Shown here: one piece after another, positions 1-13,546 of the stretch
How the letters are laid out: each line of letters begins with the position of its first letter
Numbering within the stretch: position 1 is the stretch's first letter
Assembly: GCF_000150275.1 (NCBI RefSeq)
Contig: NW_002060948.1
Span: 1,167,328 to 1,231,327, forward strand
Source: Trichoplax adhaerens
Lineage: Eukaryota > Placozoa > Uniplacotomia > Trichoplacea > Trichoplacidae
Reading direction: 5' to 3'
DNA length: 64,000 bases
Program-made: the position numbers and the translations under genes
Notes under the pieces: model-generated
Databases searched by the model: none
Told to the model about the DNA's origin: nothing
The model's input: only the letters and a program-made list of their open reading frames with translations

Positions 1-135
1 CCATTGTGTTAAAATATAGAATCGTTGTGTAGATATATATATATACTGTACGTATATGAATGACTCGAATAAAATTTTGTTCAGGATCGGAGAAATAAAT
101 AGTATCACTTATTTTACCTAATTCTTATATTCTAG

Positions 136-3100
136 GGATCCGTAAATTATGCTCAACGCGCATTCTTTAATTACGTTTATTACAAGCCTACAAAAATCAT
201 GTTATTAGGAGCAGATTTTTCTACGGTAACAGAACCATTAGCCACAACTTCATCGTTATGGAATTTAATTCAGGTATGCTAAATTACTATGGTTAATGTC
301 ATTATGCTATCTAAGAAATACTGTAATTTTAATGTAGTACCTAAGTCCAATATGGATATTGCCAGACAATTTAACATTAATTATAGAGAACACATAATAT
401 TGATTTTACGTAATTATCCAGAATATATAATACTGATTTTTCACCTTATTATCCGGAACGTATGATATTGATTTTATCCTGATTTATTATCAAGAATGTA
501 AAATATCAATTTTTACTGTATTATTGATGATATGTGATTTAGACTTTCTTTCTGAATATTTATTCCATCATCAACTATAGTTGCAATATAAGTTTCAGCA
601 GAATTTTTTACAGCTTTACAATAGCTGACATATTGTATAATGCAACTTAAATTCTTCCCGCCTAAAAGCTCGCATCTATGATTAATATGGCATTTGTGAT
701 ATTAAGTCAGTACAAATATATAGTTCGGTGCCTTAGTTTAGAGATAGTGAAAGATAGATTTACTGATTTCAACCATGGCAGTGATCATTGCTTAATGCAG
801 AAACTATTAAGATAAGAGGCAAAATCTAGCAGTATTTAGATCATTCATAGTGGAATGCTTGGGTAAAATGGCCATTTTTTAGTATCGATACGGAAGCAAT
901 CCAGATATAAAGTAAAAATTAGTAGTAGTTGGACCTTTAAATTAGAAGGCATAGTGACTATTTAAGGCGGAAATAGTTGATATATATAGCTGGAATGATC
1001 GGTATTCAGACATTTAGAATAGAAAACATCGGTAAAAATTATGATTGTCCCGTATAGAAAGCGCAATGATAGCTGTATATAGCTAGTAACATTAGATTTT
1101 TCTCACACTGATTATTTTAAGGTATCATTTGCATCTACTTCTCCTGTTCTATCCAATCGTCAACGATTTCCATACTTTTATCGTACTGTGCAATCCGATA
1201 TTGATTACAACGATCCAAGAATTGCTCTTTTGCGTTATTTTCGATGGACTACCGTTGGAATTTTATATCAACTGGAAAACATTTTTTCAGAGGTAGCTGT
1301 ATCTAAATGCAAAATTTCATACGAAAATAATCTACTTTTGAAAATGGATATATTGATGTGCATAAGATAGGCGCAGATTTGAAAGCGGATTAAAATTGTA
1401 CGTTGCTAACTGAATTTAATTGATGAGTTGATATACCAACCATATTAATTCGACCATCACTAGGCCATGAGTAGCTTGAGAACAAGCCTTACAGCAGCAA
1501 ATATTAAAATTAACGGCTATGAAACTTTTCGTGAAGATCCATATGACGCTGTTCGAGCACTAAAGGTTAAATTCTTTTTAATTAATAGCTAACCTAAATT
1601 GCACTAACTATTGAATTGAATCTAATATATTAATTCCTGTTGCTTTGTAAATCGTAGCTAAGACTAATTATATTAACTTTATGGACGATCTATTTATTAA
1701 GATATTCAACGTTTTGCTCTTGACTTTGAATTATTTTCCTCGTAGAGTCGTGATGCTAGAATTATCATTGCCAATTTCTATGAAAAACAGGGCGCTCATG
1801 TTCTTTGCGAGGTAAGACACCGGTGCTGCTGTAGATACAGTAATAAATTTCCTACTTAACTTTAACTGAATGACTATACGCTTATAAAAAGAATCATGTT
1901 TACGAGTATGTCGGCAAACTGGCTTCAGGTAACAACGGCATGATTGTCTTAGCTTGTTGCCACTTGATACTGCAGATTCTACATATCTACAGCTAAATTT
2001 CACGACGGAGTTTATATCGTTAGCTAATAAGCTCAATCATTCATATCATTAGCTAATGAGATCAATAGTATTCTTATAGCTTAGTGTATAAAACTTTTTG
2101 CAATTTTAACTACAATTTTAAATTTTACTTAACTAATTTAATTCTATTAACGCGTTTTATTGTTATTAACTTCCTCTTTTAAATTGGTTTCTAGGCTTAT
2201 CATCAAAATATGCGAGGTGGAAAATATGTTTGGATCTTGCTCGGATGGCTGCAAGGTCAATGGTGGAATACAACCGTTATAGCGCGATCCGGCAATTGTA
2301 CCTCTAAGGAACTAATCGAAGTTTTGGATAACCATTTTACCACTGATTTGGTTTATTTAAACGACGATAATGAAACGATTCCATCAGGGAAGGTAACCCA
2401 CAATAACCAACGATATTAGTAAACTATAAATCATATTTAGATGAGAATCAATCATTTGCTGCGTAGAAGTGTACAAGAAGCTTTCGACATATTTTACTTT
2501 TGAAATAACATCATGCAATATGATAGTTTTCAAGGATGGTATTTAGTAAGATGCTTTTTTCATAGCCAACTACGTGCATACCTTTCATGATGTAATTGAT
2601 TAGCTTAAAATTTCAATGTTTGCATCAGAGATAGATTTTATTAGCTATGCTTTTCGTAATCATAAAGCTGATTATTTAATAGACATTGCATTACAGTCAC
2701 AGCACAATTCAAACGCTCAAATAATTACAACTCAATTTCCATTTTTTCTAGAATGTTAAACAACTTGTGACAGAATTAGAAGATCGATTAGGCTATCCTC
2801 CACAAACCCATGGTTATTATCCTTTTGCTTACGATGCTATCTATGCTATGGCATTCGCCATGAACGTGACTGAAAACCAGTTATCAAAAAATAACAAATC
2901 TTTATCACAATTTCATTACGGCGACATTACAATGGCTAAAATGTTAAAAGATAACATGGATTATGTAAAATTTCGCGGATTAACGGTACTTATTTTTCTA
3001 CTGTATAAATTTCAAATAGATCTAAACCAAAATATATAGGTAGCTGTAATTGACTAGTGGATGATAATCTAATTTAAAATATATTCGAATAGAGTAAAAC

Positions 3101-5890
3101 ATAGTTTATTTATTGTATAAAATAATTATGTATAATTTAGGGTCCAGTTAGCTTCAAATCAACAGGGGATCGAGAGGGCAATACCAAGATAAATCAAATT
3201 CAATGTATGTATGAAATAGACGACATTGCAGTAGACAAAATTGCTGGAAAATTATAATTTTATGTAATACGAAGCGAAATAATAATAATTATGGCAAGGA
3301 TATGTCGATATCCTTTGTACTTTATATATATACATTGTGGTAATAAAAGTATAATTAGTATACTTATACCTGTTAAATTCTAATTTAACTAATTTCATAA
3401 ATTTTTAACTCGTCAGTTGAAGGAAATGTAGGCAATAAAGTACTCGTTGGAATTTACAAAAGTTCAAGTAAAGAAATCGTTATGAATAGGCAACTTATCA
3501 GATGGACCGGTAAGTGATGATGGAGTTTAAATGTAATGAAACAATTTTCTTGCGTAAATTCAAGATGTCAAGAGATAGCAAGGCGAAAATATATAACTTT
3601 ACTTCCTTATCAGCCTTGAATTTATTACGATATAAAAATCTTTTAAATTATTTGTCGTAAGAACGTATCTATATTTAACAAATAAATAAATAAAATCAGG
3701 GGGAAAATATCAGGTGTATGTTTTACTATGTATTTGCGACAATTTAGATAATCAACATACATCGTCATTCTTTTAAGATAGTACCTCAGGTCTGCAATAA
3801 CAATATGCAAAATTATAGTAGACATGTAGTAAAATAAGTTATCTTCTTGAAATAATCCCGAAAATAAGCTAATATCTTCATTATTTTCTATATTAACTAA
3901 GCCTGAGTTAAAACACGAATCTTTCGTTTCAATTTTCTGTAGATAACTCCACACCAGTAGCCGCTGTTCGAAGGATTATAGAACCGACATCGATTAACTT
4001 AGACCTATTTATCGGTGCTTGTGCCACGGCGGCTTTGGGTATCGTGCTAGCGATCGGATTTCTCATTTTCAATCTTGTTTATCGAAACCATAGGTAATTT
4101 TATGTTGGTAATATCCTCAGTTTACTGTCATTACATTTGACATAAATTAAATTAGTGAAATAGAAGATTAATTAATTTTAATGCGCATAGAGAATATCTT
4201 CATATTGAAGTTACAACTATTAATGTTAAATACTAGATTTTACAAGCAAACTGCTCTCAATCTTAACAATTTTTTTATGTATACTCCCTCTAGATATATC
4301 AAAATGTCAAGTCCAAACTTAAATAACATCATCATTTTGGGTTGTATTATTATGTACGCCTCGGTATGTGTTTTTGGTCTGGACAATCGCTTCATTCCGG
4401 AACATTTACTTGTTCTAATATGTTCGGTTAGTATGGAAAAATATGAAATAAATTTATGCATATGTAACTGCAGAATGATGGCATATAAATCGTTATAGCT
4501 GCTCCGATATCATGTATTTCAAATATTAACAATTATAACTATCCTAAACTTTATCTACTGGCAATGATCATATTGTGATAATACAGATAAAATCTATCTA
4601 AAATACAGTATAATCGTTAGAAAAATACACGTGCATTCATCAGTAGATTTACTCATGATGTATCTTTGGATATTCTATAAACAGTTACGCATGTGGGTAC
4701 CAATCATTGGCTTTACCTTAGCCTTTGGTACAATGTTTGCCAAAACTTATCGAATCTACAAGATATTTGTTGGTAGTAGATCCAATAAGAAAGTGGTAGG
4801 TAGCACTTCAAAACATGAAATTATAATATTCAGTCTATAACTGCAATAGAAGGTAGTGTTTATTCATAGCTAAATGCCATATACGGAATTTAAAAATATC
4901 TATAAATGCTTTCCAGGCTGTATCAATACCGCAAGTAAGTATGACCTGAAATGATACTATAAAACTATTGATTTTCTACTACCAAATTATAGATTATTAC
5001 AGATACGCAATTAGTCATTCTCGTTGGTATTCTCCTATCTATTGATTTTATTTTATTGGCTACTTGGCAATTAATTGATCCACCAACTATTCAACGTTTC
5101 AATATTTCAGTAAGTGAATAGGTTTAATCATTACTACTCGCTAGAATGCACTATTGTTATGATTTATTAATACCTTATATTTTATATCATGTTCACTAAA
5201 CATTGGTATCCTCAGTATATATTGAATACGGTTACTATTTCCTATCGTAGACTTATCAGAAAAGCCAAGATGAAACAATCGTTTCTCAAATTTGGTTGTG
5301 CCATAGTAAGCATAACTTATACTGGTTTATTGCATTATATACCGAGAAAGGATTGCTATTGCTGGCTGGTATGTTTCTGGCATGGGAAACACGAGGTGTT
5401 CGCTACGCAGCATTGAATGATTCTCAGTACATTGCAATGTCAGTTTATAATGTCGTGATTCTAAGTGGAGTGGGAGTATTAGTGGTTTCTATTATGGCTA
5501 AAAGTATTAATGCAGCTTATGCGTTAATGTCGGCGTTATTAATATTTGGCAATACAGTCATTTTATGCTTGGTATTCGTTCCAAAGGTATCGATTGATTT
5601 ATCTAATTACTATTGATAGCTAACTAATATACACCTAAATAGCATACAACAAGTACTTACAATTTATTTCGCAAAATCAGTTAATTAATGTATTAAAAGT
5701 CACTGATCGATTTCTTTATATCTTTTTCTTAATTAATTCAACTATCTCGTCAATAAATAAGTTTATCGAATTCAAGAGAAAAGACGATCCAATTCATGGT
5801 GATTCAAGAAGGCCATCTATGAATCCTTCAGCTATGCAATCAATATCGGCTACAAATATGGCTCTTATTAGTAAAACACCTAGCACATGA
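136..5890 (+). CDS. GABA-B-type metabotropic receptor (class C GPCR), 5' end cut off by the window
   Basis: A seven-pass G-protein-coupled receptor with a venus-flytrap ligand domain. About 15 exons are readable: near 136-272, 1122-1293, 1470-1565, 1745-1811, 2195-2391, 2752-2982, 3141-3204, 3416-3509, 3940-4093, 4291-4426, 4687-4797, 4916-4933, 4992-5110, 5251-5586 and 5780-5890. The flytrap part shows STSPVLSNRQRFPYFYR, KYVWILLGW and PFAYDAIYAMAFAM. The membrane part shows KMSSPNLNNIIILG, FGTMFAKTYRIYKIF, LAWETRGVRYAALNDSQYI, MSVYNV and CLVFVPK, all GABBR1/2 hallmarks. A short tail after helix 7 ends at a TGA at 5888-5890. Signal peptide and first flytrap lobe start lie outside the window. 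Two agonist-contact positions seem replaced (see findings), so the ligand may not be GABA. The family is sure; orthology to GABBR1 or GABBR2 is not. Confidence 0.93.
389..535. repeat. Degenerate tandem repeat in a receptor intron
   Basis: Four diverged units of about 36 bases, each built on AAYATATRATATTGATTTT followed by TTATTATCCAG-like sequence. The array lies in the roughly 850-base intron between the first two visible receptor exons. No coding potential is seen. Confidence 0.6.
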
Positions 5891-7584
5891 TAAGTATTAT
5901 ATCATTGTTCCTACTGGTTTATTTCCATTCTGTATTCATCAAAATATGGCATCGAAATGTCATAGGCAAAATAATAAAGGATAATTATTACTTAATTTCT
6001 CTATAGGTCAAAATGTCCACATTCTTTTTGTTCCATTAAAACTAACTAATCAAGTAACAAAATCACTACTGATTGTAACTTGTTTTCAGGGATTAAAGCT
6101 TGCAATAGATAAGCATAATCCTTACATATTGATTTTTTATCCGTACCAACTGCTTTTTAATAAAGTTAAAGTTCAATCATCCCACTATAATATAGCTATA
6201 GCTAGATACGATACCTGAAGTATATTGATTATAATTTCGACTACGAAGACATTGTAGCAACTTATAATATTAAATCTATTTAAATGTTATTAAATAATTA
6301 ATTAATCCAAAAATTTTCCCTGTACTATGCTTAATGTTGAACTATACTATTAGTTTCAGAATTAATCCACAATGGTTATCTTTTGGATATGCTATGCAAT
6401 CATATCATTTTAATAACAAAAAGTTAACTGATAACCTAATCGAAAATTTTGTTACTATTCCTATTTTATGATGATTATCGATATCGCTGATTGGAAAATC
6501 AAAACACGCTTTTGTTGATTATCTCATTTCATATGTAATCATCTTTAATTGTTTTCCTCATTAAAATATATGCCAAGGCACTCTTTAATGGCGAGTGAAC
6601 ACTAATATTTGACTACTGCTGATACTTTATTATAACTCATCTCATATTATTGACAGAATTCCCTGTTATTAGTTAATGAATTATAGTAAAGCATTAGAAC
6701 TTTACATATCTAGGCAATTCTAAGCAAATTATACCCAGTATCGATACAGATTTGTCAATTCGACTGTGTTGTAATTAAGTCAAGGCAGGATACTTAATAG
6801 CTAATAAACATGTATATAGAATTAGGATTGCGATTCTCCTATTTCCGTGTTAATTACCGATATCTTCTACTGTAATTTTAAGAATTTTATAAGTAAAACA
6901 CAATAATGTGCTAATGTATGCTCCAAGATTATCGCTACCCTAAGAAAAGGTGAGATTTGATTTCGTATCGCACTTTACGTCATCATCATGTATGAAAATT
7001 TATCTGCAATTAATATAACAGCTCAGCATGTTTTTGGTATTATCGTCAAAGCACAAATTTTATTGTGAGTTAAAAAGATAAAGCAATAACATAAAGTCCC
7101 TACATAAGTAATTAAAGTTTAAAACAATTACAGCAGCTACGATTACATATATTATCTTGTCATAATCTTTTACTTACATTCTAGTGACACTACATTATGT
7201 TGTGATTTATATTTCTAAGTTTATAAATTATATGTAATTTAATATAGTAACTATATAACCGCCACAGCGGCTTATATTACAAATTGCAACTATATCTCAT
7301 ACTTCATAGTGGTAGGATTTAGCTACTACTGGTATCTACTAAATTGGAGGGTTGTGGTTACAAAATATTATAAGTGGTAAGGATAGTTTCGTGAAATGCG
7401 CTAATCGATTGATTAAGCAATCAATAAATCCAGCATTGCATTGTAACCAGTTATATTAGTCATCGTATTACTTCATACATTTGAAATAAGTTATTGAATG
7501 AATATTCGCCTTTTACAAACTTCACAGATTATGTTAGATTTGCTATGTATTTTTAGAGTCATATACAGTAATATTAGCTTGATC
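5891..7584. other. Intergenic, tail-to-tail (receptor / BBS1)
   Basis: AT-rich sequence between two convergent stop codons. It should hold both 3' UTRs. An AATAAAG near 6160 could serve as the receptor's polyadenylation signal. No open reading frame, RNA gene or clear repeat is visible. Confidence 0.6.
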
Positions 7585-10500
7585 TTATGGCAAAATAGCT
7601 CCTTCACTTATAGGCATGCTAATAACTGCAGTAATAATCGGTGAACTCTTTCCTTTGTGGAGTACAAAGACCTGCAAAAAAAAGTAAAATAATTCAGCTT
7701 TTAGCTTTAATAAAAAACTCCGAATAAAGGTATGCAGTCCAGTAGTAAATAGCAATTTTATATAACGTAAAACACATCAATAAACAAACCTTGATATTAT
7801 CTGAAATGCCTTTATCACTTAAACATTCAACCATAATTTCAAAATTATAACTTAATCCCGGCACGATCATGGGTATCTATCATTTATATTAAGCATCATC
7901 TTATCAAAATAGAGTCTAAAAATGTTGTGCTAGTAATTTGACAGCATTGATCAGAATAAGGAAGGTGCTGAAGAGAATTGTAACCTGAATGTAAGTTCTA
8001 TCCAATTTATAAAGAGCATCATCGTATTGGGAAGTCATTAATAAATCAAATGATGGGTTATTTGCTGATGTATTTTGCAAGTTGATTGTTAATTTAAAAA
8101 CTGGGCCAATTCCTTGAACCTAAGTTAGAAAGATCAATTTTAGAGTCGAATAACTGGATATACAATCTCTTTTGATCAAAGTGTCCGTAAAATATATTGA
8201 ATCATATTGGTCTACCGTGGCTGATAACTTTAGAGGATCTTGCAATAATGCTGATACTGGATTCAAACTTGTGGTAAGGGCTCTAACGTAGGAACGTGCT
8301 GATTCCAAACGCAGCCGATATAGATCATGCTGAAAAGTTCTGTGCATTGCTATCACGAGTCAAATAACGTGGTGTTATACATCTTTCAATATTTAAGTAG
8401 TCAGTATTAATTATAACTTTGAAACCTAAATTACGAAATAGGAACTAGACAACTTACAAACATAGTTCTCACGTTCTCTTTGCATTTGATCGACAAACAG
8501 TTTTGTCTTTCTCGGAACGTTAAGTTTAAGATTTTGGCCAGATGGAGCACCGACAACTTTGTGTAATTAATTCAAATAATTAAAGTAAAATGAGAATTTC
8601 CATTTTCCAGTAGGAAAATAGTTAGATCTATATAGCTATCTATTAATTAATACGTTGTTGGGTATCCTTAGTCTCAAACGTAGTATTCCTTTTCAGAATC
8701 CTAACAGATAATCCACCAGCTAAAACAGGAAGATTGTATGTGAAATTAGCAACTTTAATATAATCAATAGGAAATTTTTTAAAGTCAATTCTCGTAATTC
8801 TGAGATACCTTTGGTAACTAATATTAGTGAGCAATCTTCTCGACCAAATCGGCCGAATTTTAAACCCGTGACTGGATCCTTTGACATTATGAACAAATCT
8901 TAGTAGAGAAATTACTGCCCTACTTAATGAGATTTAGATATCTTTACCTGGGTTTTAATAACGTTCACTAAAAATTTATCGCGATAAATTCTTGTTTCTC
9001 CATTATTTAACGCTACCAAGACTATCAAAATCAGGTTTCAATATTCAAAGAGTTAAATTAGGTGATTAATTAGCGGTTCTGCTTCATAGTAGGTCAGTAA
9101 GCAATTAATATCATAGCTATACCGGCTTTAATTCCCCTTGCTTTATAAGATAGTAATTCTAGGGTATTAATTGTATCAGGCATGTCAAGTGACCAAATTC
9201 TCTTGCCCTATAATAGAAATTATAACGCAAATATAAAACTGAGAGGTTTCAATTTATGACAAGTTACTATACCATATCGAGATGCCTCCTTAAAATATAC
9301 TCTTTGTACCTTTGTCGTGAAACAATTTAAGGTTTGATCCATGCATCCCACGATGATATTTTTACCAATTCGTTCTATGCCAACAGGCTGAGACTTTAAT
9401 TCAATACAACTTTTTCCTGGATGTTTAGCACCTCTGAAGAAGTAAATTAGCACTTAACTGTTATAACTAGCATCTCCAGCATAATACCATATTTTTTTAC
9501 TTTACATTGAAGTAAAATTCTATTCAAAGGTCTGATATAATTTACAATGATCTTTGATTGATAATGATTATAAATACTTTAATCCATTAGAGTAGGCTTT
9601 TAACTAGCTAAATAATAAAACAATGAACTATAGTTTTAATAAAAGTAAATTATCACTGCCATGGTTAACATAATTAAGGTTGGTAATTGTATAAATATGA
9701 ACAGTCTTGCCTGATTTAATTTTATTAATTTTATTTTTACCTTTTCAAGGTATATAGATTCCCATTTCGACATGCAACAACGATTCGATATTCTACGTCG
9801 AAGAGACCAGATACGGATAGGAAAACTGGAACACTTGGTAAAGTCATCTAGATCAAGAAAATATTATAAATATTAGAACGGTCAATCATATCATTCCTTC
9901 AATCATTATAGATCAATTCTTGAATCACATTTTCCTACCTTAGCTAAGACTGTATACGCTTCAGAATCAAGAACATAAACATCTTGACTTTCCGTTCCAA
10001 CGACTAAACAACTGATAGCATCGTCATCAGCATGGCTTTTCTTCAATGCTGCTATTGCCGTAATAACAGTCTAAAAGAATATTACAGGAACTATCGTTAG
10101 AATGATATAAACTCTCAATGAAGCGAGTATCTAACAGCGGAAGGCTTTAATCCATTACAGTTTAATTCGTTAACCTGTCGTTTCAAAGGGGTATGTTTAT
10201 GAACGCGAAGAAAGGCTTCAAGGTCGCTTTGCTCCAATAAGACATATCTGTTGGGTTTAATAAGATTAGCAACGATTTGATTTCCAAGCAAAATGTGCCA
10301 TACATGACTAAAAATTGAAATAGAATTACCGAAGACTGCGTATGGTTAGCGGAGTTCGCGAATCATCCCTTAAAATATCGAAAGAAATTACATGGTCAGT
10401 TTCGCCAATTGAATAGATTTTTAAATCAAAAATTAGTTACTTTAATCGTTCTAAGCTCTTTTTCAGTGTTAAAGCGTCTATTTTCTCCTATTAGGGTAAA

Positions 10501-12281
10501 TAAGACTCGCATCTTTAGAGTCTTTTATGAATAACATAAATTTTATATTTGAAGCTTTTTTTGACAATCCAGTTTACCTCTCTGGCTTGTTCCCATAATT
10601 CTTGCTCTAATTTGTTAACCTGCATTTTTTAAATTAATCTCTTATTAGTATAAACTGAGATGGTTCACATACTACCACCGTACGTTTATAATTTATTGCA
10701 AAAAATTGAATATCTGTTGAAGTATACCTCTAAAGGAGGCAAGGTAAATTTAAAAAACGGCTTCAAGTTCTTATAAACGTAAATAAATGGACCAGATGCA
10801 ACTCCAACGGCTAAAGAACACAATTTTATTTTGATTAAGTAATTTAGTATTTTAATTCTCTTTGAAGTTAGATATAACTCTGAGCTGCTCTAATAGTACA
10901 TTTATTGTATATATTTGGAATATGTACAGCACTGTTGATACATAAAATAAACATATAGAATTATTTTGCTCGCAGTTATAAGTGATTAACACTGGATAAC
11001 TAGATAAAATTATAAAGTGCACGATAGGTTCATTCCTATGTGATTCGTATATTTTGGGATTTGATATTATTCTAACATAGCAGCGTATTTATATTTCGCG
11101 AAGTTGCCAATGTTATAGGTAGCTATTAATGAATTACTGAGATGATGATGCTTGCCTGCATGTCTGAATAATTTTAAATTACTTATAAAACAGGTTTCTA
11201 CAGAGTAGGAATAGACTGATATCTCTTAGTGAAGAACTAGTTCTGAACTATTGCTTGGCTCGTAATAAAATTGCGTTTCACTACTGGTGAAATATTTTAC
11301 GAAAACGTTTCACGTAATTACTACTTTGGCTTCTAAATTGTAATTGATCTTAATAACCACTTTCATCAATTATACTACACATAACATATACAATATATTT
11401 TATATAATATACATAATCTAGATGAGGGTCGATTTTAACATAATAGTTAATGTATTACGATATGCAGACTTTGCGCAGTGATATGCATTTACTTACCAGG
11501 AACTCGTGGTTCAGTAGCATCCATATGAAATGTACAAACGCCAGTTGGTAAATCAATAATAGTTGTCTCTGAAACAAGTGATGTGCCTAATGATAGACAA
11601 GTATAGTAAATGGAATAAATAATCATAAGTAATGAAATTTTGATTATAACGTCAAATTATTCTTTACCTTTCCATACTTTAAGTTTCATGTCATAAACAC
11701 CAGTTCCAAGATCAGCAACAATTAACTACAAAATAATAGAAACGATAAAAGAAAGATTTCATTCGCACTCTTACGTTAGGTTAGATAGTTTATTTCATCA
11801 CTTTACCTTATGGTCTCCATCTCCGTTTAAGTCAGCGAGAGCTTTCATCAACAGAAATTAAAGTAAATTAAGTTAAACTTGTAGTGCTTTATATTACAGT
11901 ATATGAAATACTTGGAAGTTCTTCAATTTTTTATCAGTAATTGTAAACATACTACAATATCACCGTTTGTAGGCTGAAGAATAAGGAAAGATGTAGATAA
12001 TAATGTACATACCCATACAATTGGTAAAAGTATACAGAGAAGCAACCGGATCTGAGTGAGCATTTAGCCAGACACTATTGCCCCTTCATATAACAATTTA
12101 AAAAGGTGACTTCAGTTACAAATTATCAAAATAGGAGAAAGAAATTAAATAATTTCAATTTAGTAGTAAAATAATCACATTGTCTTAACGATAACTACTA
12201 TGTAAAATTTTTATACTTGGAAGCATCAGCATTTTTATCTTGATCGCCATTAGCGTTATTGATTTCGCTATTGATTAGCAT
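7585..12281 (-). CDS. BBS1: BBS1, BBSome subunit (Bardet-Biedl syndrome 1 protein)
   Basis: BBS1 is a subunit of the BBSome, the coat-like complex that moves membrane proteins into and out of cilia. It has an N-terminal beta-propeller and a C-terminal appendage-like part. The start ATG at 12281 begins [12 protein letters not shown] and splices to [18 protein letters not shown], matching the BBS1 N-terminus. Then come [19 protein letters not shown] (near 11830), a [16 protein letters not shown] block (near 10770), [19 protein letters not shown] (near 10010) and [20 protein letters not shown] (near 9400). After these come [19 protein letters not shown] (near 8500), [20 protein letters not shown] (near 8320) and the last exon [20 protein letters not shown], which ends in TAA at 7585-7587. 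Order and spacing follow human BBS1 throughout, so the gene looks complete. A candidate RFX X-box lies 413 bases upstream. Confidence 0.95.
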
Positions 12282-13546
12282 TTTTATGGAGTTCTTTTCA
12301 ATATCAACGAATTATAATCTCAGTTATATTCTAATAATATTAAGTCTAGCTAGGTGATAGTAAAGAAATGAAATCTTGACTTTTTACTGTTCTATCCAAC
12401 AATTTTTAAAAATTATCCCTAAATTTCTGTAATAGTTATTAGCTTCAGTTTGTCTCTTAATGGTCTTATTATTATTATTATATACAGTACGCAGAATGGA
12501 TCGGAAAGCAGTGGAAGATTATAACGATACTCGATAATGTTGTGCGGAGTCTCTACGTAGTTTTGTCAAAACTTCTGTTTTCCCCTTACTAAATCAATAG
12601 AAATTACTTTGGAAATGAGAAGTTCATGTATCTACAGTATAGAAATTAGCGTCTACGGTTTAAAATCGACAAATCTACCATACTCTTCAATTTGTTTCTT
12701 TGGCAACCACACGCATGCGTAGTGTACCCTTAAACCAATGGGGTAAAATATCACAAATACCGTTATTCCTCTAGTTTCATAAAAATGCAGAGGATTAATG
12801 CTAATTATGCGAATCTTATAATTATCAACACGATATAATCTGGTTACTTAGAATAGCTGTAGGTAACTCGGTATTTAGGGAGCTAGAAATTCCTAAGATA
12901 GCCGATAGTTTTAATTAAAATACTATACGAGGTCATCTCTTTATTCGAGATAAAAGTTATAAAGGCTTCAAGACTTAATTCATACTTATTTATGTTGACA
13001 CGCGCATACGTATGCATTGATTTTTAATCATTTTTATAAGTATTATTTGAAATTAGCAAATCAATCATCTTTATATCTGGTGTTAGCTTACGTACTTTGA
13101 GTACTAATTAGTCAATACGTATACACATTTACGCGACCAAGGATTACGTATACATATAATGCATTATATCCTAGCCGATAGCGGCAACCGGCTGTCATAA
13201 TGATGTCAATGTTGCAGACAATCTAGATATGGAGTATGCAATGTGCAACCAACTTTATTCATTAACTCTAATGGTACAGAACCTTACTTCCAGATGTACA
13301 TCTCTGATTGAAAGCTTTGGTCTAGATTATCGCGCGTAGGCGCTTCCGATAACGTACATTTATAGATTGGGTACTATGTACAAAATTTTATCAGGCAAGA
13401 ACGAATAAACATCGCTAATTTATATATAAAAATCCATTTTAACAGATTGAAATTACATCTTAATGATGATCGCTTTTAAATAACTGTTACATAGGAAACA
13501 GTGTTATCGATGTAACAGAAGTTTCAGGAAAGGCCCTACGAAGATC
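12282..13546. other. Intergenic between RPB7 3' end and BBS1 start
   Basis: This interval holds the BBS1 promoter and the RPB7 3' UTR (both genes on the minus strand). No coding sequence is seen. It contains a candidate X-box at 12694-12707, directly followed by an NRF1-like ACGCATGCGT at 12711-12720, and scattered TACAGTAC words near 12483. Confidence 0.6.
12694..12707 (+). promoter_or_regulatory. Candidate RFX X-box of BBS1
   Basis: The 14-mer GTTTCTTTGGCAAC fits the ciliary X-box consensus GTHNYYATRRNAAC at 13 of 14 positions, with T for A at position 7. The half-site GGCAAC is perfect. It lies about 413 bases upstream of the BBS1 start codon. BBS genes are established RFX targets in other animals; use of this site here is inference. 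Confidence 0.45.

Noticed and set aside
4240..4461. 73-codon open frame, minus strand
   Set aside because: Antisense of a receptor transmembrane exon (KMSSPNLNNIIILG on the plus strand).
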